A DNA stretch of 41,070 bases from positions 1 through 41,070 of the forward strand of contig LWDM01000057.1 of assembly GCA_002083525.1 (NCBI GenBank), given 5' to 3'. Below, piece by piece: positions 32,868 through 41,070 of the stretch. The position numbers and the translations under genes were made by a program. Every line of letters starts with the position of its first letter. Within the stretch, counting starts at the first letter, position 1. Below the pieces are notes generated by a model. It had not been told where the DNA came from. It saw nothing but the letters and a program-made list of their open reading frames with translations, and made no database searches. The DNA comes from Proteobacteria bacterium SG_bin9. GTDB taxonomy: Bacteria > Pseudomonadota > Alphaproteobacteria > Rhizobiales > Xanthobacteraceae.

Positions 32868-33686
32868 TCAGGAGGTCGGCTTGATCAGGAACGAGAAGCC
32901 ATACTTCTCGAAGACGGCTTTTGCCGTCTGCGAACGCAGGAAGGCGAGATAGCCGTTGGCGTTGCTGTTGGCCGTCGCCGTTGCGGCGATTGGATAGATC
33001 ACCGGCGGATAGGAGTCCTGCGGGAAGGTGGCGATAATCTTCACGCCCGGTTCGACCTTGGCGTCGGTCTCGTAAACGATACCGAGCACGGCTTCGTTGC
33101 GGGCGACGAGCAGCAGCGCCGCGCGCACGTTGTCTGCCATGGCGAACTTCGGCGCGGCGGCGGTCCACGATCCGAGCTTTTCCAGCGCGGCCTTCGCATA
33201 GCGGCCGACCGGCACGGACTGCACGTCACCGGTTGCGATCTTGCCGTCACCGGCGAGCTTGGCGAGATCGAAGTTCTGACCGATCGTCACGTCGGCGATC
33301 TTCGAATCCTTCGGTGCGATCAGCACCAGCTTGTTGCCGAGCAGGTTGATGCGCGACGCATCGGTCACCGATTTCTTCTCCTGCGCGTAGTCCATCCAGG
33401 CAAGGTCCGCCGACACGAAGATGTCCGCCGGCGCGCCCTGTTCCAGCTGCTTGGCCAGCGCCGAACTCGCCGCGTAGCTCACGGTCACCTTCACGCCGTT
33501 GGCAGCGGTGTAAGCGGTGTTGATGTCATCGAGCGCGTTCTTGAGCGACGCGGCGGCGAACACGGTGATGGTCTTGCCGTCCTGGGCAGCTGCCGGTGCG
33601 GCGCTCTTGGCGGCGTCCTGCGCGAGGGCAGGCGCAGCGAGGGCGAATGCGACAAGCGCTGAGAAAACGATGGGAAGACGACGCAT
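32868..33686 (-). CDS. modA: Periplasmic molybdate-binding protein
   Basis: The 272-residue protein has a signal peptide (cut near ALA-QDA), a short Ala-rich linker and the ModA fold: VFAAASLKNALDDINTAY, SYAASSALAKQLEQGAPADIFVSAD and the oxyanion-contacting Ser/Tyr segments (near 60-75 and 205). It captures molybdate, or possibly tungstate, for ModBC. It is first in the modABC operon. The 186-base gap upstream shows no clear ModE palindrome, so control of the operon is not evident from the sequence. Confidence 0.95.
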   Translation of the reverse strand: MRRLPIVFSALVAFALAAPALAQDAAKSAAPAAAQDGKTITVFAAASLKNALDDINTAYTAANGVKVTVSYAASSALAKQLEQGAPADIFVSADLAWMDYAQEKKSVTDASRINLLGNKLVLIAPKDSKIADVTIGQNFDLAKLAGDGKIATGDVQSVPVGRYAKAALEKLGSWTAAAPKFAMADNVRAALLLVARNEAVLGIVYETDAKVEPGVKIIATFPQDSYPPVIYPIAATATANSNANGYLAFLRSQTAKAVFEKYGFSFLIKPTS

Positions 33687-33872
33687 GGTATGGCACTCCG
33701 TTGCCGTTCGCGGATGGGCGAGCGGATGAGACAGGTATGTCGAGCGGAAGCGCCGTTCCGGTGAGCTGGGCGAGCTTACGGCAGGCCCAATGAGCGGACT
33801 TTACTAGATTGAATTGGCTGAGGATAGCCCGCGCCTACGAGCGAAATCGTCACGTTCTACGGCGCGAGCAGC

Positions 33873-34799
33873 TTAGGGTGCCAACAAGACTTGCCGGCAT
33901 TCGGCGGGAAGCTGCGCCATGGTCATCGGCGGCTTCGGCTTCGGCGGCTCTTTCGGCGGCTTCGGATTGATCACCGGATCGCTGAACCAGTACGCGAGAT
34001 CGCCGGCGCTGCATCCTTCCGCGTCCGTCGGCGGCTCCTGCGGCTCGCAATTGGTACTGCCAGCCGGGCACTTCATGCGGATATGGAAATGATAGTTGTG
34101 TCCGTACATCGGCCGCACTTTGGACAGCCAGCTCCGGTCACCCGTCGCCTCACGGCAGAGCGCTTTCTTGATCGCGGCATTGACGAAGATGCGTTCGACG
34201 GATGACTCCTGCGCAGCGGTGCGGATCACGAGCGTGTGCGTCGGCAGCCAGACGGCGGGATCGACATCGAGCTTGTTCGCCGCCACCACATTGGTCGCCG
34301 ACATCTCTTCGCGTTCTTCACGCGAGAGGGTTCGGTTCGGCATCGGCGTCAGCCAGATGTCGGCGTCGAGGCCGATTTGGTGGCTGGCATGCCCGGTCAG
34401 CATCGGGCCGCCGCGCGGTTGCGACATGTCGCCGACGAGAAGTCCGTTCCAGCCGGCGACCTTCTCGACTTTCACCGAGAGCCGCTCCAGCAAAGTGACG
34501 AGATCGGGGTGTCCCCAGTTGCGGTTGCGCGACAGCCGCATCACCTGCCAGGTCTTGCCATTGATCGGCAGCGCTTGCGCGCCGGCGACGCAGCCTTTTG
34601 CGTAGAACCCGATCGCGCGGACACCGAGTTTGGCTGCATCCGTTTTGCGGCCAAACAGTTCTTTGGCAGGCGTTGCGGGATCGTTGGGATTGGCCAGAGG
34701 CGGCAGCGGCTTCGGATCGACCGCGCCCTTGGTTTGCGCGGCAGCCGCGAACGGCGTCATTGCGACAAGAGCAGCCAGAATCAAGGGGCGAGCGACCAT
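33873..34799 (-). CDS. mepA: Penicillin-insensitive murein endopeptidase
   Basis: The 308-residue periplasmic LAS-type zinc peptidase cleaves D-Ala-mDAP cross-links in peptidoglycan. The signal peptide ends near AAA-QTK. The zinc motifs are complete: H140 and D147 in GHASHQIGLDADIW, and H239 in YGHNYHFHIRMKC, with six Cys able to form the disulfides usual in MepA. A Pro/Lys-rich segment (about 275-292) is added near the C-terminus and may contact the envelope. It is a single-gene unit between modA and the GGDEF/EAL gene. Confidence 0.95.
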   Translation of the reverse strand: MVARPLILAALVAMTPFAAAAQTKGAVDPKPLPPLANPNDPATPAKELFGRKTDAAKLGVRAIGFYAKGCVAGAQALPINGKTWQVMRLSRNRNWGHPDLVTLLERLSVKVEKVAGWNGLLVGDMSQPRGGPMLTGHASHQIGLDADIWLTPMPNRTLSREEREEMSATNVVAANKLDVDPAVWLPTHTLVIRTAAQESSVERIFVNAAIKKALCREATGDRSWLSKVRPMYGHNYHFHIRMKCPAGSTNCEPQEPPTDAEGCSAGDLAYWFSDPVINPKPPKEPPKPKPPMTMAQLPAECRQVLLAP

Positions 34800-35170
34800 G
34801 GCGGTGCTTATAGCTCAGCTCCCGTTCCGAGGCGAGATCATGGAACCGACCGTAGCATAGGCGAGATTTTTACCGGCCCTTAACCGTGTCGCGTGATCCG
34901 CAATAAATCGTTGCGATCAAGCACATCGCCGCACAAATCAGCAGCGTTGTCCGAACCGTATGCACGTCCAGGTGTCCGGGTGCGGTAACGCTGAGGAAAT
35001 GCGGGTTTGCTGTATGCCAGCGCCGGATCGGGTGGCGGGCGTTCCCAGCATCCGCCTGTTTTTACGGCAGGAACTGCTCTCGGCGGCCGGCGGCTTGCAA
35101 CCGGTAAGATACGTTTTTTTCAGACACATACCGCACAACCGTCGTGCAGGATGCGAGTTGGGGCGAGGAA
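34800..35170. other. Gene-free interval between mepA and the GGDEF/EAL gene
   Basis: This 371-base interval separates two divergent genes and must hold both promoters. Short open frames within it have no ribosome site or family signature. A T-run with adjacent AT-rich bases (about 35112-35130) just upstream of the GGDEF/EAL gene is the most promoter-like stretch. I see no terminator, small RNA or repeat. Confidence 0.5.
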
Positions 35171-37384
35171 ATGCGGAATAAGCGGGGGCAACCCGGCGAT
35201 GCGCAGATGATGGTCGGGCGCAGGGCGAAAAAGAAGCCGTCGAAGCGTGGCCTGAAGCGCGCCCCTACGGTTCGGCATCAAGGTGCTGAGCTGCGTGAGA
35301 TCGTGCGCCGCCGCGCCGAGACGGAAGCTGCGATCGCGGCCGCGCGCACTGCACACCAGCGGCTGCGCGCCGCCATCGATATCCTGCCGCAGGGCGTCGT
35401 GTTTCTTGATCCGGAGCATCGCTACATCCTCTGGAACGAAAAGTATGCGGAGATCTACAAGCGCAGCGCCGACCTGTTCAGAGAGGGTGCGAGGTTCGAG
35501 GACACGCTCCGCGTCGGCATTGCGCGCGGCGATTATCCGGAAGCGATCGGCCGCGAAGAGGAGTGGCTTGCGGAACGTCTCGACCGGTTGAACCGGCCGG
35601 GCGAACGCCACGAGCAAACCCTCGCCGACGGCCGTCACGTCCTGATCGAAGAGCGGTTGACCGCCGACGGATCGGTGATCGGCCTGCGCGTCGACATTAC
35701 CGAATTGAAGCAGCGTGAAGAATCGTTCCGCCTGCTGTTCGAAGGCAATCCTGTTCCGATGATGGTCTGCGCGCAGGATGATGGGCACATTCGCTACGTC
35801 AACGATGCGGCGGTCGAGCATTACGGCTATTCCCGCGAGGAATTCCAGAAGTTGCGGGTTCGCGATCTGCAGGCGTTCGATGTCGCCGATCCATGGTCGA
35901 CCGATACGCCGGAAGAAGAACAGACCGTGCGGATCTGGAAGCACGTCAAGGCCGACGGCTCGCTGATCGACCTCGCCATCTACTCGCGCCGCTTCGTCTA
36001 CGACGAACAGCCAGCGGTGATGCTGGCGCTGCTCGACATGACCGAGCGCAAGCGCGCCGAGGCGAGGCTCGCCTTCATGGCGCAACATGACAGCCTGACC
36101 GGTCTGCCGAACCGCAGCCTGCTGCGCTCGCGCATCGACGAAATGCTCACGCACAGCCGCCGTAGCGGCGACAAATTCGCGGTGCTGTTCGTCGACCTCG
36201 ACAACTTCAAGACCATCAACGATACGCTCGGCCACGGCATCGGCGACAAGCTGCTCGAGAGCGTCACCAAGCGGCTGCGCTCGTCACTGCGCGAGGAAGA
36301 TGCGATCGCCCGCCTTGGCGCCGATGAATTCGCTGTTGTCCAGGTCGGCTGCGGCCGGCCGGAAGATGTCGCGCTTTTTGCAAAGCGCCTGCTGGAAGCG
36401 ATCAGCGTGCCGCATCTCTTCGACGAGCAGTCGATCGTGATCGGCGCCAGCATCGGCATTGCGATTGCGCCCGGCGACGGCGCCGACGCCGAACGGCTGT
36501 TGAAGAACGCCGACATGGCGCTCTCTCGCGCCAAGCAGGACGCGCGCGGTACTTTCTCCTTCTTCGAGGCGGAAATGGACGCGCGGGCGCAGTCGCGCCG
36601 CCGCATCGAAACCGAACTGCGCGCCGCCATTAAAGCCGAGACGCTGTGTCCGCACTATCAGCCACTGATCGATCTGAAGAGCGGGCGCATCACCGGTTTC
36701 GAAGCGCTGGTGCGCTGGCCGCATCCCGAACGCGGCATGATCCCGCCGTCGGAATTCATTCCGGTCGCCGAGGAAACCGGCTTGATCGGCCAGCTCGGCA
36801 GTCTGGTGCTGCGCCGCGCCTGTCTCGACGCCGCGAAATGGCCTGATGACGTGCGCATCGCGGTTAACCTGTCACCGCTTCAGTTCCGCTCCAGCAATTT
36901 GCTCACCACCGTGATGGATGCGCTGCGCCAGGCCGGCCTGCCGCCGGCGCGCCTCGAACTCGAAATCACCGAGACACTGCTGCTCGAAAAGAGCGATCAG
37001 GTGCTGGCGACGCTGCATGCTTTGCGCGCGCTCGGCGTACGCATCTCGATGGACGACTTCGGCACCGGCTATTCGTCGCTGAGCTATCTGCGCAGCTTCC
37101 CGTTCGACAAGATCAAGATCGACCGCTCGTTCGTGAAGGATCTCGGCGCCAACCTCGACGCCCAGGCGATCGTGCGCTCGATCATCAGCCTCGGCATCGG
37201 CCTTGGCGTGACCATCACGGCGGAAGGCGTCGAGACCGAGAGCGAACTGAGCTGCCTGCGTGCGGAAGGCTGCCACGAGGGGCAGGGCTTCCTGTTCAGC
37301 AAGGCGCGGCCGAACAGCGAGATCGCGGCGCTGCTGCACGCGCAGGTGCGGGCGATGCGCCCGATCGCGGCCAACGACGCCTGA
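35171..37384 (+). CDS. PAS-PAS-GGDEF-EAL cyclic-di-GMP protein
   Basis: The 737-residue soluble protein has a basic N-terminus, a short coiled coil (about 38-66), two PAS domains (about 68-170 and 180-292), a GGDEF domain (about 305-465) and an EAL domain (about 480-725). The GGDEF signature is altered to GADEF (383-387), which may weaken or abolish cyclic-di-GMP synthesis. The EAL domain has all key pieces (E511 in FEALVRW, the Glu of EITET, DDFGTGYSS, KIDRSF, EGVET), so phosphodiesterase activity is likely. The start at 35171 follows GGGGCGAGGAA; ATG 35144 is an alternative. The PAS domains probably sense redox, oxygen or a small ligand. It is a single gene, convergent with the cupredoxin-like gene. 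Confidence 0.92.
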   Translation: MRNKRGQPGDAQMMVGRRAKKKPSKRGLKRAPTVRHQGAELREIVRRRAETEAAIAAARTAHQRLRAAIDILPQGVVFLDPEHRYILWNEKYAEIYKRSADLFREGARFEDTLRVGIARGDYPEAIGREEEWLAERLDRLNRPGERHEQTLADGRHVLIEERLTADGSVIGLRVDITELKQREESFRLLFEGNPVPMMVCAQDDGHIRYVNDAAVEHYGYSREEFQKLRVRDLQAFDVADPWSTDTPEEEQTVRIWKHVKADGSLIDLAIYSRRFVYDEQPAVMLALLDMTERKRAEARLAFMAQHDSLTGLPNRSLLRSRIDEMLTHSRRSGDKFAVLFVDLDNFKTINDTLGHGIGDKLLESVTKRLRSSLREEDAIARLGADEFAVVQVGCGRPEDVALFAKRLLEAISVPHLFDEQSIVIGASIGIAIAPGDGADAERLLKNADMALSRAKQDARGTFSFFEAEMDARAQSRRRIETELRAAIKAETLCPHYQPLIDLKSGRITGFEALVRWPHPERGMIPPSEFIPVAEETGLIGQLGSLVLRRACLDAAKWPDDVRIAVNLSPLQFRSSNLLTTVMDALRQAGLPPARLELEITETLLLEKSDQVLATLHALRALGVRISMDDFGTGYSSLSYLRSFPFDKIKIDRSFVKDLGANLDAQAIVRSIISLGIGLGVTITAEGVETESELSCLRAEGCHEGQGFLFSKARPNSEIAALLHAQVRAMRPIAANDA

Positions 37385-37400
37385 CTCAAATTCCGCAGCG

Positions 37401-37880
37401 CTACTCGATGACGATTTCTCCGGTCATGCCCTGATCGGCGTGGGTCTTGCCGTCGGCGCTCTTGATGTCGCAGCGCAGATCGGTAGCGCGGCCCGCCGCC
37501 ACCGGCACCAGCCACCATTCGGCGCTGTAGCCCGGATAGACCTCGATCTCGCGCATCGGGCCCTTGAACTCGGCGAGCGTGACGCTCTTACCGTCGCGCG
37601 TCTGCGTCACCTGCGCCTTGCGTGTCCACACCATCGCCGAGAACGCATGCGAGGTGAAGTAATGCGGATCGTTGCTGTTGTTGCGCAGGATCAGCTTGTA
37701 GAGCTTGCCGGTCTCGAACTTGATTTGCTTGGGCGCGAACTCGTGCTTGCCCGGCGAGCCGAGGTCGACGGTAACTTCGATCGGAGTTTGCCGCGATAGG
37801 TCGCCGGCGGCGAGCGCCGCTCCCGACGCGAGCCCCAGGATGACGGCCGCGCCGAGTGCGTGGCGGTATGTCAGAGTCAT
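37401..37880 (-). CDS. Secreted cupredoxin-like protein
   Basis: The 159-residue product has a signal peptide (cut near ALA-AGD) and a cupredoxin-like beta sandwich. Candidate type-1 copper ligands are H73 or H78 (DPHYFTSHAF), C137, H147 and M152, in the usual His...Cys...His...Met order, though the Cys-His loop is longer than in plastocyanin. The start at 37880 is preceded by GGGAGGGA; the frame extends to 37955. It may carry electrons or copper in the periplasm, or be a structural relative without metal. It stands alone between convergent and divergent neighbours. Confidence 0.78.
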   Translation of the reverse strand: MTLTYRHALGAAVILGLASGAALAAGDLSRQTPIEVTVDLGSPGKHEFAPKQIKFETGKLYKLILRNNSNDPHYFTSHAFSAMVWTRKAQVTQTRDGKSVTLAEFKGPMREIEVYPGYSAEWWLVPVAAGRATDLRCDIKSADGKTHADQGMTGEIVIE

Positions 37881-38069
37881 CGGATCCCTCCCGAAAGCCG
37901 TGTTGAAGCCGGCCATTTCCAGCGTTATGCAATTGCGAATGACTTGCAAAGTCAAGTAGGAATGAGCTCCTTAACGTGCGCCGAAACGGCGCGGGAGTAG
38001 CCCGGTCGGATAGGATACGCGTCGAACCTAGGTTGGCCGCTCGGCGTCCAATCCGCAGGGAGCTCATCC

Positions 38070-38816
38070 ATGACTTCGGCCGACGTCGCCTTGCCCTATC
38101 CAGCGAGCGCTCCGCTCTATGCACGGTTCTCGCGCCGTCTACGCGGGCTGTTCATCGACTGGACCATCTCGCTGGTCGTGATGTTCAGCGCGCTGATCGT
38201 CGCCTCGTCGTTACGGAACGACGATATCTCGCGCGTGCTGGGGGTTATCGTCATCCTGTTCGTGCTGCTGTACGAACCCGTGCTGGTGTCGATGACCGGC
38301 GGCACCATCGGTCATCGCATGACCAATATGCGTGTCGTCGACGATGCGACCGGCGGCAATGTCAGCTTCCTGAAGGCAGTCGCGCGCTTTGTCATCAAGA
38401 GCGTGATCGGCCTCTACTCCTTCGTTGCGATGGCGATTACGCGGCGCAATCAAGCGGTGCACGACCTCCTTACGCATTCGACCATGCAGATACGCGACGC
38501 CTCGAAGGCGTTGCCGGGCGAGTTCCTGAGCGAGCAGACCGAACTCACCGCTTCCAACATGCCGCCACGCTGGCGGCGGCTGCTCGTGATCGCCGCCTAC
38601 ATCGTGCTGACGCTCTTTGCGGCTTACGCCGTGCTGGTCGCGCTTGCTGCACTGGGTGTGATTGCGCCCCGCTGTGTGTTCGAGGACATCTGCACGAAGC
38701 AGGACGATCGCATCGCCAACGTTGTTGCGGGGGCGTGGATGCTCTCGGCGATCCTGTGGTTCATCCTCGGCTGGCGCGGCAAACTCTACGGCGCACGCAA
38801 GACGTCCGGCGTCTAA
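38070..38816 (+). CDS. RDD family membrane protein
   Basis: The 248-residue protein contains the RDD-domain pattern RRLRGLFIDWTI (22-33), GTIGHRMTNMRVVDD and NQAVHDLLTHS, with hydrophobic helices near 32-50, 60-76, 110-125, 170-195 and 220-238. Some RDD proteins act as Na+ or compatible-solute antiporters, but most are uncharacterised. The ATG follows GGGAG at eight bases. It ends one base before the convergent MFS gene stop. No functional partner is apparent. Confidence 0.88.
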   Translation: MTSADVALPYPASAPLYARFSRRLRGLFIDWTISLVVMFSALIVASSLRNDDISRVLGVIVILFVLLYEPVLVSMTGGTIGHRMTNMRVVDDATGGNVSFLKAVARFVIKSVIGLYSFVAMAITRRNQAVHDLLTHSTMQIRDASKALPGEFLSEQTELTASNMPPRWRRLLVIAAYIVLTLFAAYAVLVALAALGVIAPRCVFEDICTKQDDRIANVVAGAWMLSAILWFILGWRGKLYGARKTSGV

Positions 38817-38817
38817 C

Positions 38818-40074
38818 TTACGCTGCGGCGCGCTGCATCTCGCCGTCCGACATCGCCGTCGGCTTTTCCGCCGACGGGAACGTCAGTGCAATGAGTGCCG
38901 CGCCAAGGCCGATGGCGAACGAGCCGAGGTGCAGCCAGCTGTAGCCCTGGAACGCATCGAACACCCAGCCACCGGCGACGGGGCCGAGCGCCATGCCGAG
39001 GCTGGCGAGCGCCGCGACGCCGCCGAACACCGAGCCCATGACTTGCGCCCCGAAATATTCGCGCACCAGGATGGCGTAGAGCGGCATCACGCCGCCGTAG
39101 GCGAGGCCGAACACAACCGACAGCGCGTAGAACTCGCCGAGCTGTCCAACCGCGAGATAGGTGGCAATTGCAAGCGCCTGCACGAACAGGCCCGCGATCA
39201 GCACCGGCTTCGCGCCAAGCTTGTCCGCCGCCGCGCCGAGCAAGAGCCGCCCGCCCAGACCCGAGACACCCGCGAGGCTGTAAACGCTGACGGCGGCCAT
39301 CGGCGCGATGCCGCAGACCATCGCGTAACTGACCATATGGAAGATCGGCCCCGAGTGCGCCGCGCAGCAAGCGAAGTGCGTGAACGCGAGAATCAGAAAT
39401 TGCGGTGTGCGCAGCGCCTGCGCCGGTGTCCACTGCCGCGCCGCTCCCGGCGCTGCGCCCGCGGGTGTCAGCGATGCGGGTGTTGCCAGCTGCGGCGCGC
39501 GCCGCACCAGGAGCGATGCGGGGATCAACAGCGCGGCTGCGCCGATGCCGATCGTCAGCATGGCGAAGCGCCAGTCATAAGCCGTCGTGAGCCAGCGGGC
39601 GAAGGGCGCGATGGTCAGCGGCGCGACGCCCATGCCGGCGGAGACGAGCGACACCGCGAGGCTGCGGTTCTGTTCGATCCATGCGCTCGCGGCCGCCATC
39701 ATCGGCGCGTAGAACGCACCGGCGGCGGAGCCGACGAACACGCCGAAGACGATCTGGAACTGCAGCAGCGTGGTCGCCTGGCTCGCGCCGATCAGCCCGA
39801 TGCCGAGCAGCACGCTGCCGATCAGCACGACGATGCGCGTGCCGTGGCGATCCGACACCCAACCCCAGACGAATCCGGCAATCGCCATGAAGATGAAATT
39901 CAGCGTCGCTGCGGCCGAGACGCCGCCGCGCGACCACCCCATCGTTTCGGAAATCGGCTGCAGGAACACCGCGAGCGAGAACATCGATCCGAAGGCGACG
40001 CACGTCATCAGCGCGCCGACGGCGACGACAACCCAGCCGTATTTGTCGTCTTGCTTTGCTTGAATTGCCTGCAT
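38818..40074 (-). CDS. MFS transporter (monocarboxylate/oxalate-formate type)
   Basis: The 418-residue carrier has about 12 membrane helices and the MFS loop motif GWVSDRHGTRIV after helix 2, repeated less strictly as LLGAAADKLGAKPV in the second half. The N-terminal segment KYGWVVVAVGALMTCVAFGSMFSLAVFLQPI is like that of monocarboxylate/oxalate-formate antiporters, so small organic acids are a plausible cargo, not a proven one. GGAAG lies before the ATG at 40074. Upstream is a 414-base region with two palindromic repeats. Confidence 0.88.
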   Translation of the reverse strand: MQAIQAKQDDKYGWVVVAVGALMTCVAFGSMFSLAVFLQPISETMGWSRGGVSAAATLNFIFMAIAGFVWGWVSDRHGTRIVVLIGSVLLGIGLIGASQATTLLQFQIVFGVFVGSAAGAFYAPMMAAASAWIEQNRSLAVSLVSAGMGVAPLTIAPFARWLTTAYDWRFAMLTIGIGAAALLIPASLLVRRAPQLATPASLTPAGAAPGAARQWTPAQALRTPQFLILAFTHFACCAAHSGPIFHMVSYAMVCGIAPMAAVSVYSLAGVSGLGGRLLLGAAADKLGAKPVLIAGLFVQALAIATYLAVGQLGEFYALSVVFGLAYGGVMPLYAILVREYFGAQVMGSVFGGVAALASLGMALGPVAGGWVFDAFQGYSWLHLGSFAIGLGAALIALTFPSAEKPTAMSDGEMQRAAA

Positions 40075-40233
40075 GGTGTCGCTTCCCGCTTTCTTGCCGC
40101 TTTTTTCTTGCCGTTCTTGCTTGCGCGAAGCTTACGGGGCTGACCGCTGCGATGTCGAGGTGGGAGTGGCCCACAACAGCAAGGCTGCTGTCACTTTTGT
40201 GTTGGCGTTGGGACGACGTAGCTCCATCTCTGC

Positions 40234-40340
40234 GTCATCCTGAGGTGCGCGCACTTGCGCGCCTCGAAGGATGAACGCCGCTGCGCTCGGGCCGTCGCCT
40301 TCGAGGCTCGCCGCAAATGCGGCTCGCACCTCAGGGTGAC
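40234..40340. repeat. Palindromic intergenic repeat, type 1
   Basis: The ends GTCATCCTGAGGTGCG and CGCACCTCAGGGTGAC are near-perfect inverted copies. Inside are further paired pieces: GCGCGCACTTGCGCGC, CCTCGAAGGATG and CGCCTTCGAGGC. The whole can fold into a long cruciform. Repeats with this CCTCGAAGGATG/GCACCTCAGGATGAC vocabulary are familiar in Bradyrhizobiaceae intergenic DNA. It contains no gene. Confidence 0.75.
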
Positions 40341-40352
40341 GGGTCAAAAGCT

Positions 40353-40435
40353 GTAGCCCGCATGAAGCGCAGCGGAATGCGGGATTTTTTAGTGTGCTAT
40401 GGTCCCCGGATTTCGCTGCGCTTTATCCGGGCTAC
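40353..40435. repeat. Palindromic intergenic repeat, type 2
   Basis: GTAGCCCGCATGAAGCGCAG at the left end pairs imperfectly with CTGCGCTTTATCCGGGCTAC at the right end. A T-run (ATTTTTT) lies after the left stem. It is a different REP-like family from the element 12 bases to its left. The two together fill most of the interval between the MFS and YjbQ genes. The T-run could let it act as a terminator. Confidence 0.72.
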
Positions 40436-40488
40436 GCTTACTCACCGCTCAGCCGTGATATCGTCGCACGAGAATCGGAGCCAACTCA

Positions 40489-40932
40489 ATGCAATCCACC
40501 GTCAGCCGGAATGTCAGCGTCGCCACCGCGACGATCTCGGTGAATACGCCGGGCGAGAGCCTGATCGACATTACCGATCGGGTGCGGGCGTTCGTCGACG
40601 AGGTGAAGGCGTTGCACGGCAGTCTCACGGTGTTCATCCGGCATACGTCGGCGTCGCTGACGATTCAGGAGAACGCCGATCCGGACGTGCTGAAGGACCT
40701 GATCGCAGCGCTGAAGAAAATCGCGCCTGAAGGAGCAAGCTGGTGGCATCAGGCCGAGGGGCCAGACGACATGCCCGCCCACATCAAGACGATGCTGACG
40801 TCATGCAGCCTGCAGATTCCGGTGATCGAAGGCGAGATGGCGCTGGGAACGTGGCAGGCGATCTATCTGATCGAGCATCGCGCCCGTCCGCATCAGCGCC
40901 AGATCGTACTGCAGTTCGTGGGGACCAACTAA
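40489..40932 (+). CDS. YjbQ/UPF0047 family protein
   Basis: The 147-residue protein has the UPF0047 signatures HTSASLTIQENADPDVLKDL (52-71) and EGPDDMPAHIKTMLT, with conserved His and Asp that bind a metal in known structures. E. coli YjbQ has weak thiamine-phosphate synthase activity, but the physiological role is unsettled. GGAG lies nine bases before the ATG. It converges on lepA, and a hairpin covers its own stop codon. Confidence 0.9.
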   Translation: MQSTVSRNVSVATATISVNTPGESLIDITDRVRAFVDEVKALHGSLTVFIRHTSASLTIQENADPDVLKDLIAALKKIAPEGASWWHQAEGPDDMPAHIKTMLTSCSLQIPVIEGEMALGTWQAIYLIEHRARPHQRQIVLQFVGTN

Positions 40933-40942
40933 GTTTGGTCCC
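40921..40942. terminator. Bidirectional hairpin between YjbQ gene and lepA
   Basis: GGGACCAA (40921-40928) and TTGGTCCC (40935-40942) form a perfect 8-bp stem with a 6-base loop. The stem includes the last YjbQ codons, its stop lies in the loop, and the right arm abuts the lepA stop (40943). It probably separates the two convergent transcripts; T-runs are absent. Confidence 0.6.
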
Positions 40943-41070
40943 TCAGCTATCCACCTTCAGCGCAGCAATGAAGGCTTCCTGCGGGATGTCGACCTTGCCG
41001 AACTGCCGCATCTTCTTCTTGCCTTCCTTCTGCTTCTCCAGAAGTTTGCGTTTGCGCGAGATGTCGCCGC
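40943..41070 (-). CDS. lepA: Elongation factor 4 (LepA), C-terminal end
   Basis: The fragment encodes the last 42 residues of LepA, including DISRKRKLLEKQKEGKKKM and QFGKVDIPQEAFIAALKVDS, the basic C-terminal tail that contacts the ribosome in this translational GTPase. The rest of the gene lies beyond the right edge. It is a conserved housekeeping gene, convergent with the YjbQ gene. Confidence 0.93.
   Translation of the reverse strand, partial: GDISRKRKLLEKQKEGKKKMRQFGKVDIPQEAFIAALKVDS

Noticed and set aside
33687..33872. A ModE-binding palindrome upstream of modA
   Set aside because: No long AT-rich dyad of the ModE type could be found in the interval.
34960..35181. Small + strand open frames before the GGDEF/EAL gene
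   Set aside because: No ribosome site, no signal peptide or motif, and they run into the start of a real gene in another frame.
38662..40143. A 493-codon + strand open frame across the MFS gene
   Set aside because: It is antisense to a clear 12-helix transporter and shows a low-complexity Arg/Glu/Asp-rich product typical of a shadow.

Overview
The window is chromosomal DNA of an alphaproteobacterium, most likely from the Bradyrhizobium/Rhodopseudomonas/Afipia group (Nitrobacteraceae). The signs are high GC with strong third-position G/C, dense short-spaced genes, the gene types present (OprB-like porins, an Inh-type inhibitor, radC-map-sfsA-mscS, modABC, an RDD protein, lepA), and intergenic palindromes at 40.2-40.4 kb of a kind common in this group. 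The genus is an inference; no rRNA or tRNA gene is visible.

Layout. 0-5 kb: an FMN-binding glutamate-synthase-like oxidoreductase and two tandem paralogous OprB-type porins, the second preceded by Fur-family-like palindromes. 5-11 kb: a small secreted protein, a creatininase-family hydrolase, and a + strand run of NitT/TauT-type ABC importer (binding protein, ATPase, permease), 2-hydroxyacid dehydrogenase and a two-domain Inh-type protease inhibitor. 11-16 kb: an accessory redox/detoxification block with a secreted isochorismatase-fold hydrolase, an HxlR regulator, and a minus-strand SDR, VOC and NAD(P)H:FMN reductase run. A divergent LysR gene there is broken by an internal stop. 16-22 kb: a DUF1007 protein and an exported HD-domain protein, two related winged-helix/TolB-like/TPR regulators facing each other, and a flavin monooxygenase. 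22-27 kb: radC, a GNAT gene, map, sfsA and mscS. 27-34 kb: a CPA1-type cation/proton antiporter, a FecCD-type metal-chelate importer, modABC and mepA. 34-41 kb: a PAS-PAS-GGDEF-EAL protein, a cupredoxin-like protein, an RDD protein, an MFS carrier, two palindromic repeats, a YjbQ protein and the 3' end of lepA.

Main structural observation. The block between the intact Inh gene (ends 10860) and radC (ends 22341) looks like an accessory insertion that left scars. The last 15 codons plus a stop of radC are duplicated at 18978-19026 with only synonymous changes, and a frameshifted C-terminal piece of a second Inh gene lies at 22248-22335, beside intact radC. The simplest reading is that an Inh and radC were convergent neighbours and that DNA accumulated between them in at least two steps. 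No integrase or transposase is visible.

Within the accessory block each regulator sits divergently from a likely target: HxlR/isochorismatase, LysR/SDR run, regulator 1/HD-DUF1007, regulator 2/monooxygenase. Short repeats or palindromes in these gaps fit operator sites. The window holds no CRISPR array, secretion system or recognisable phage gene.
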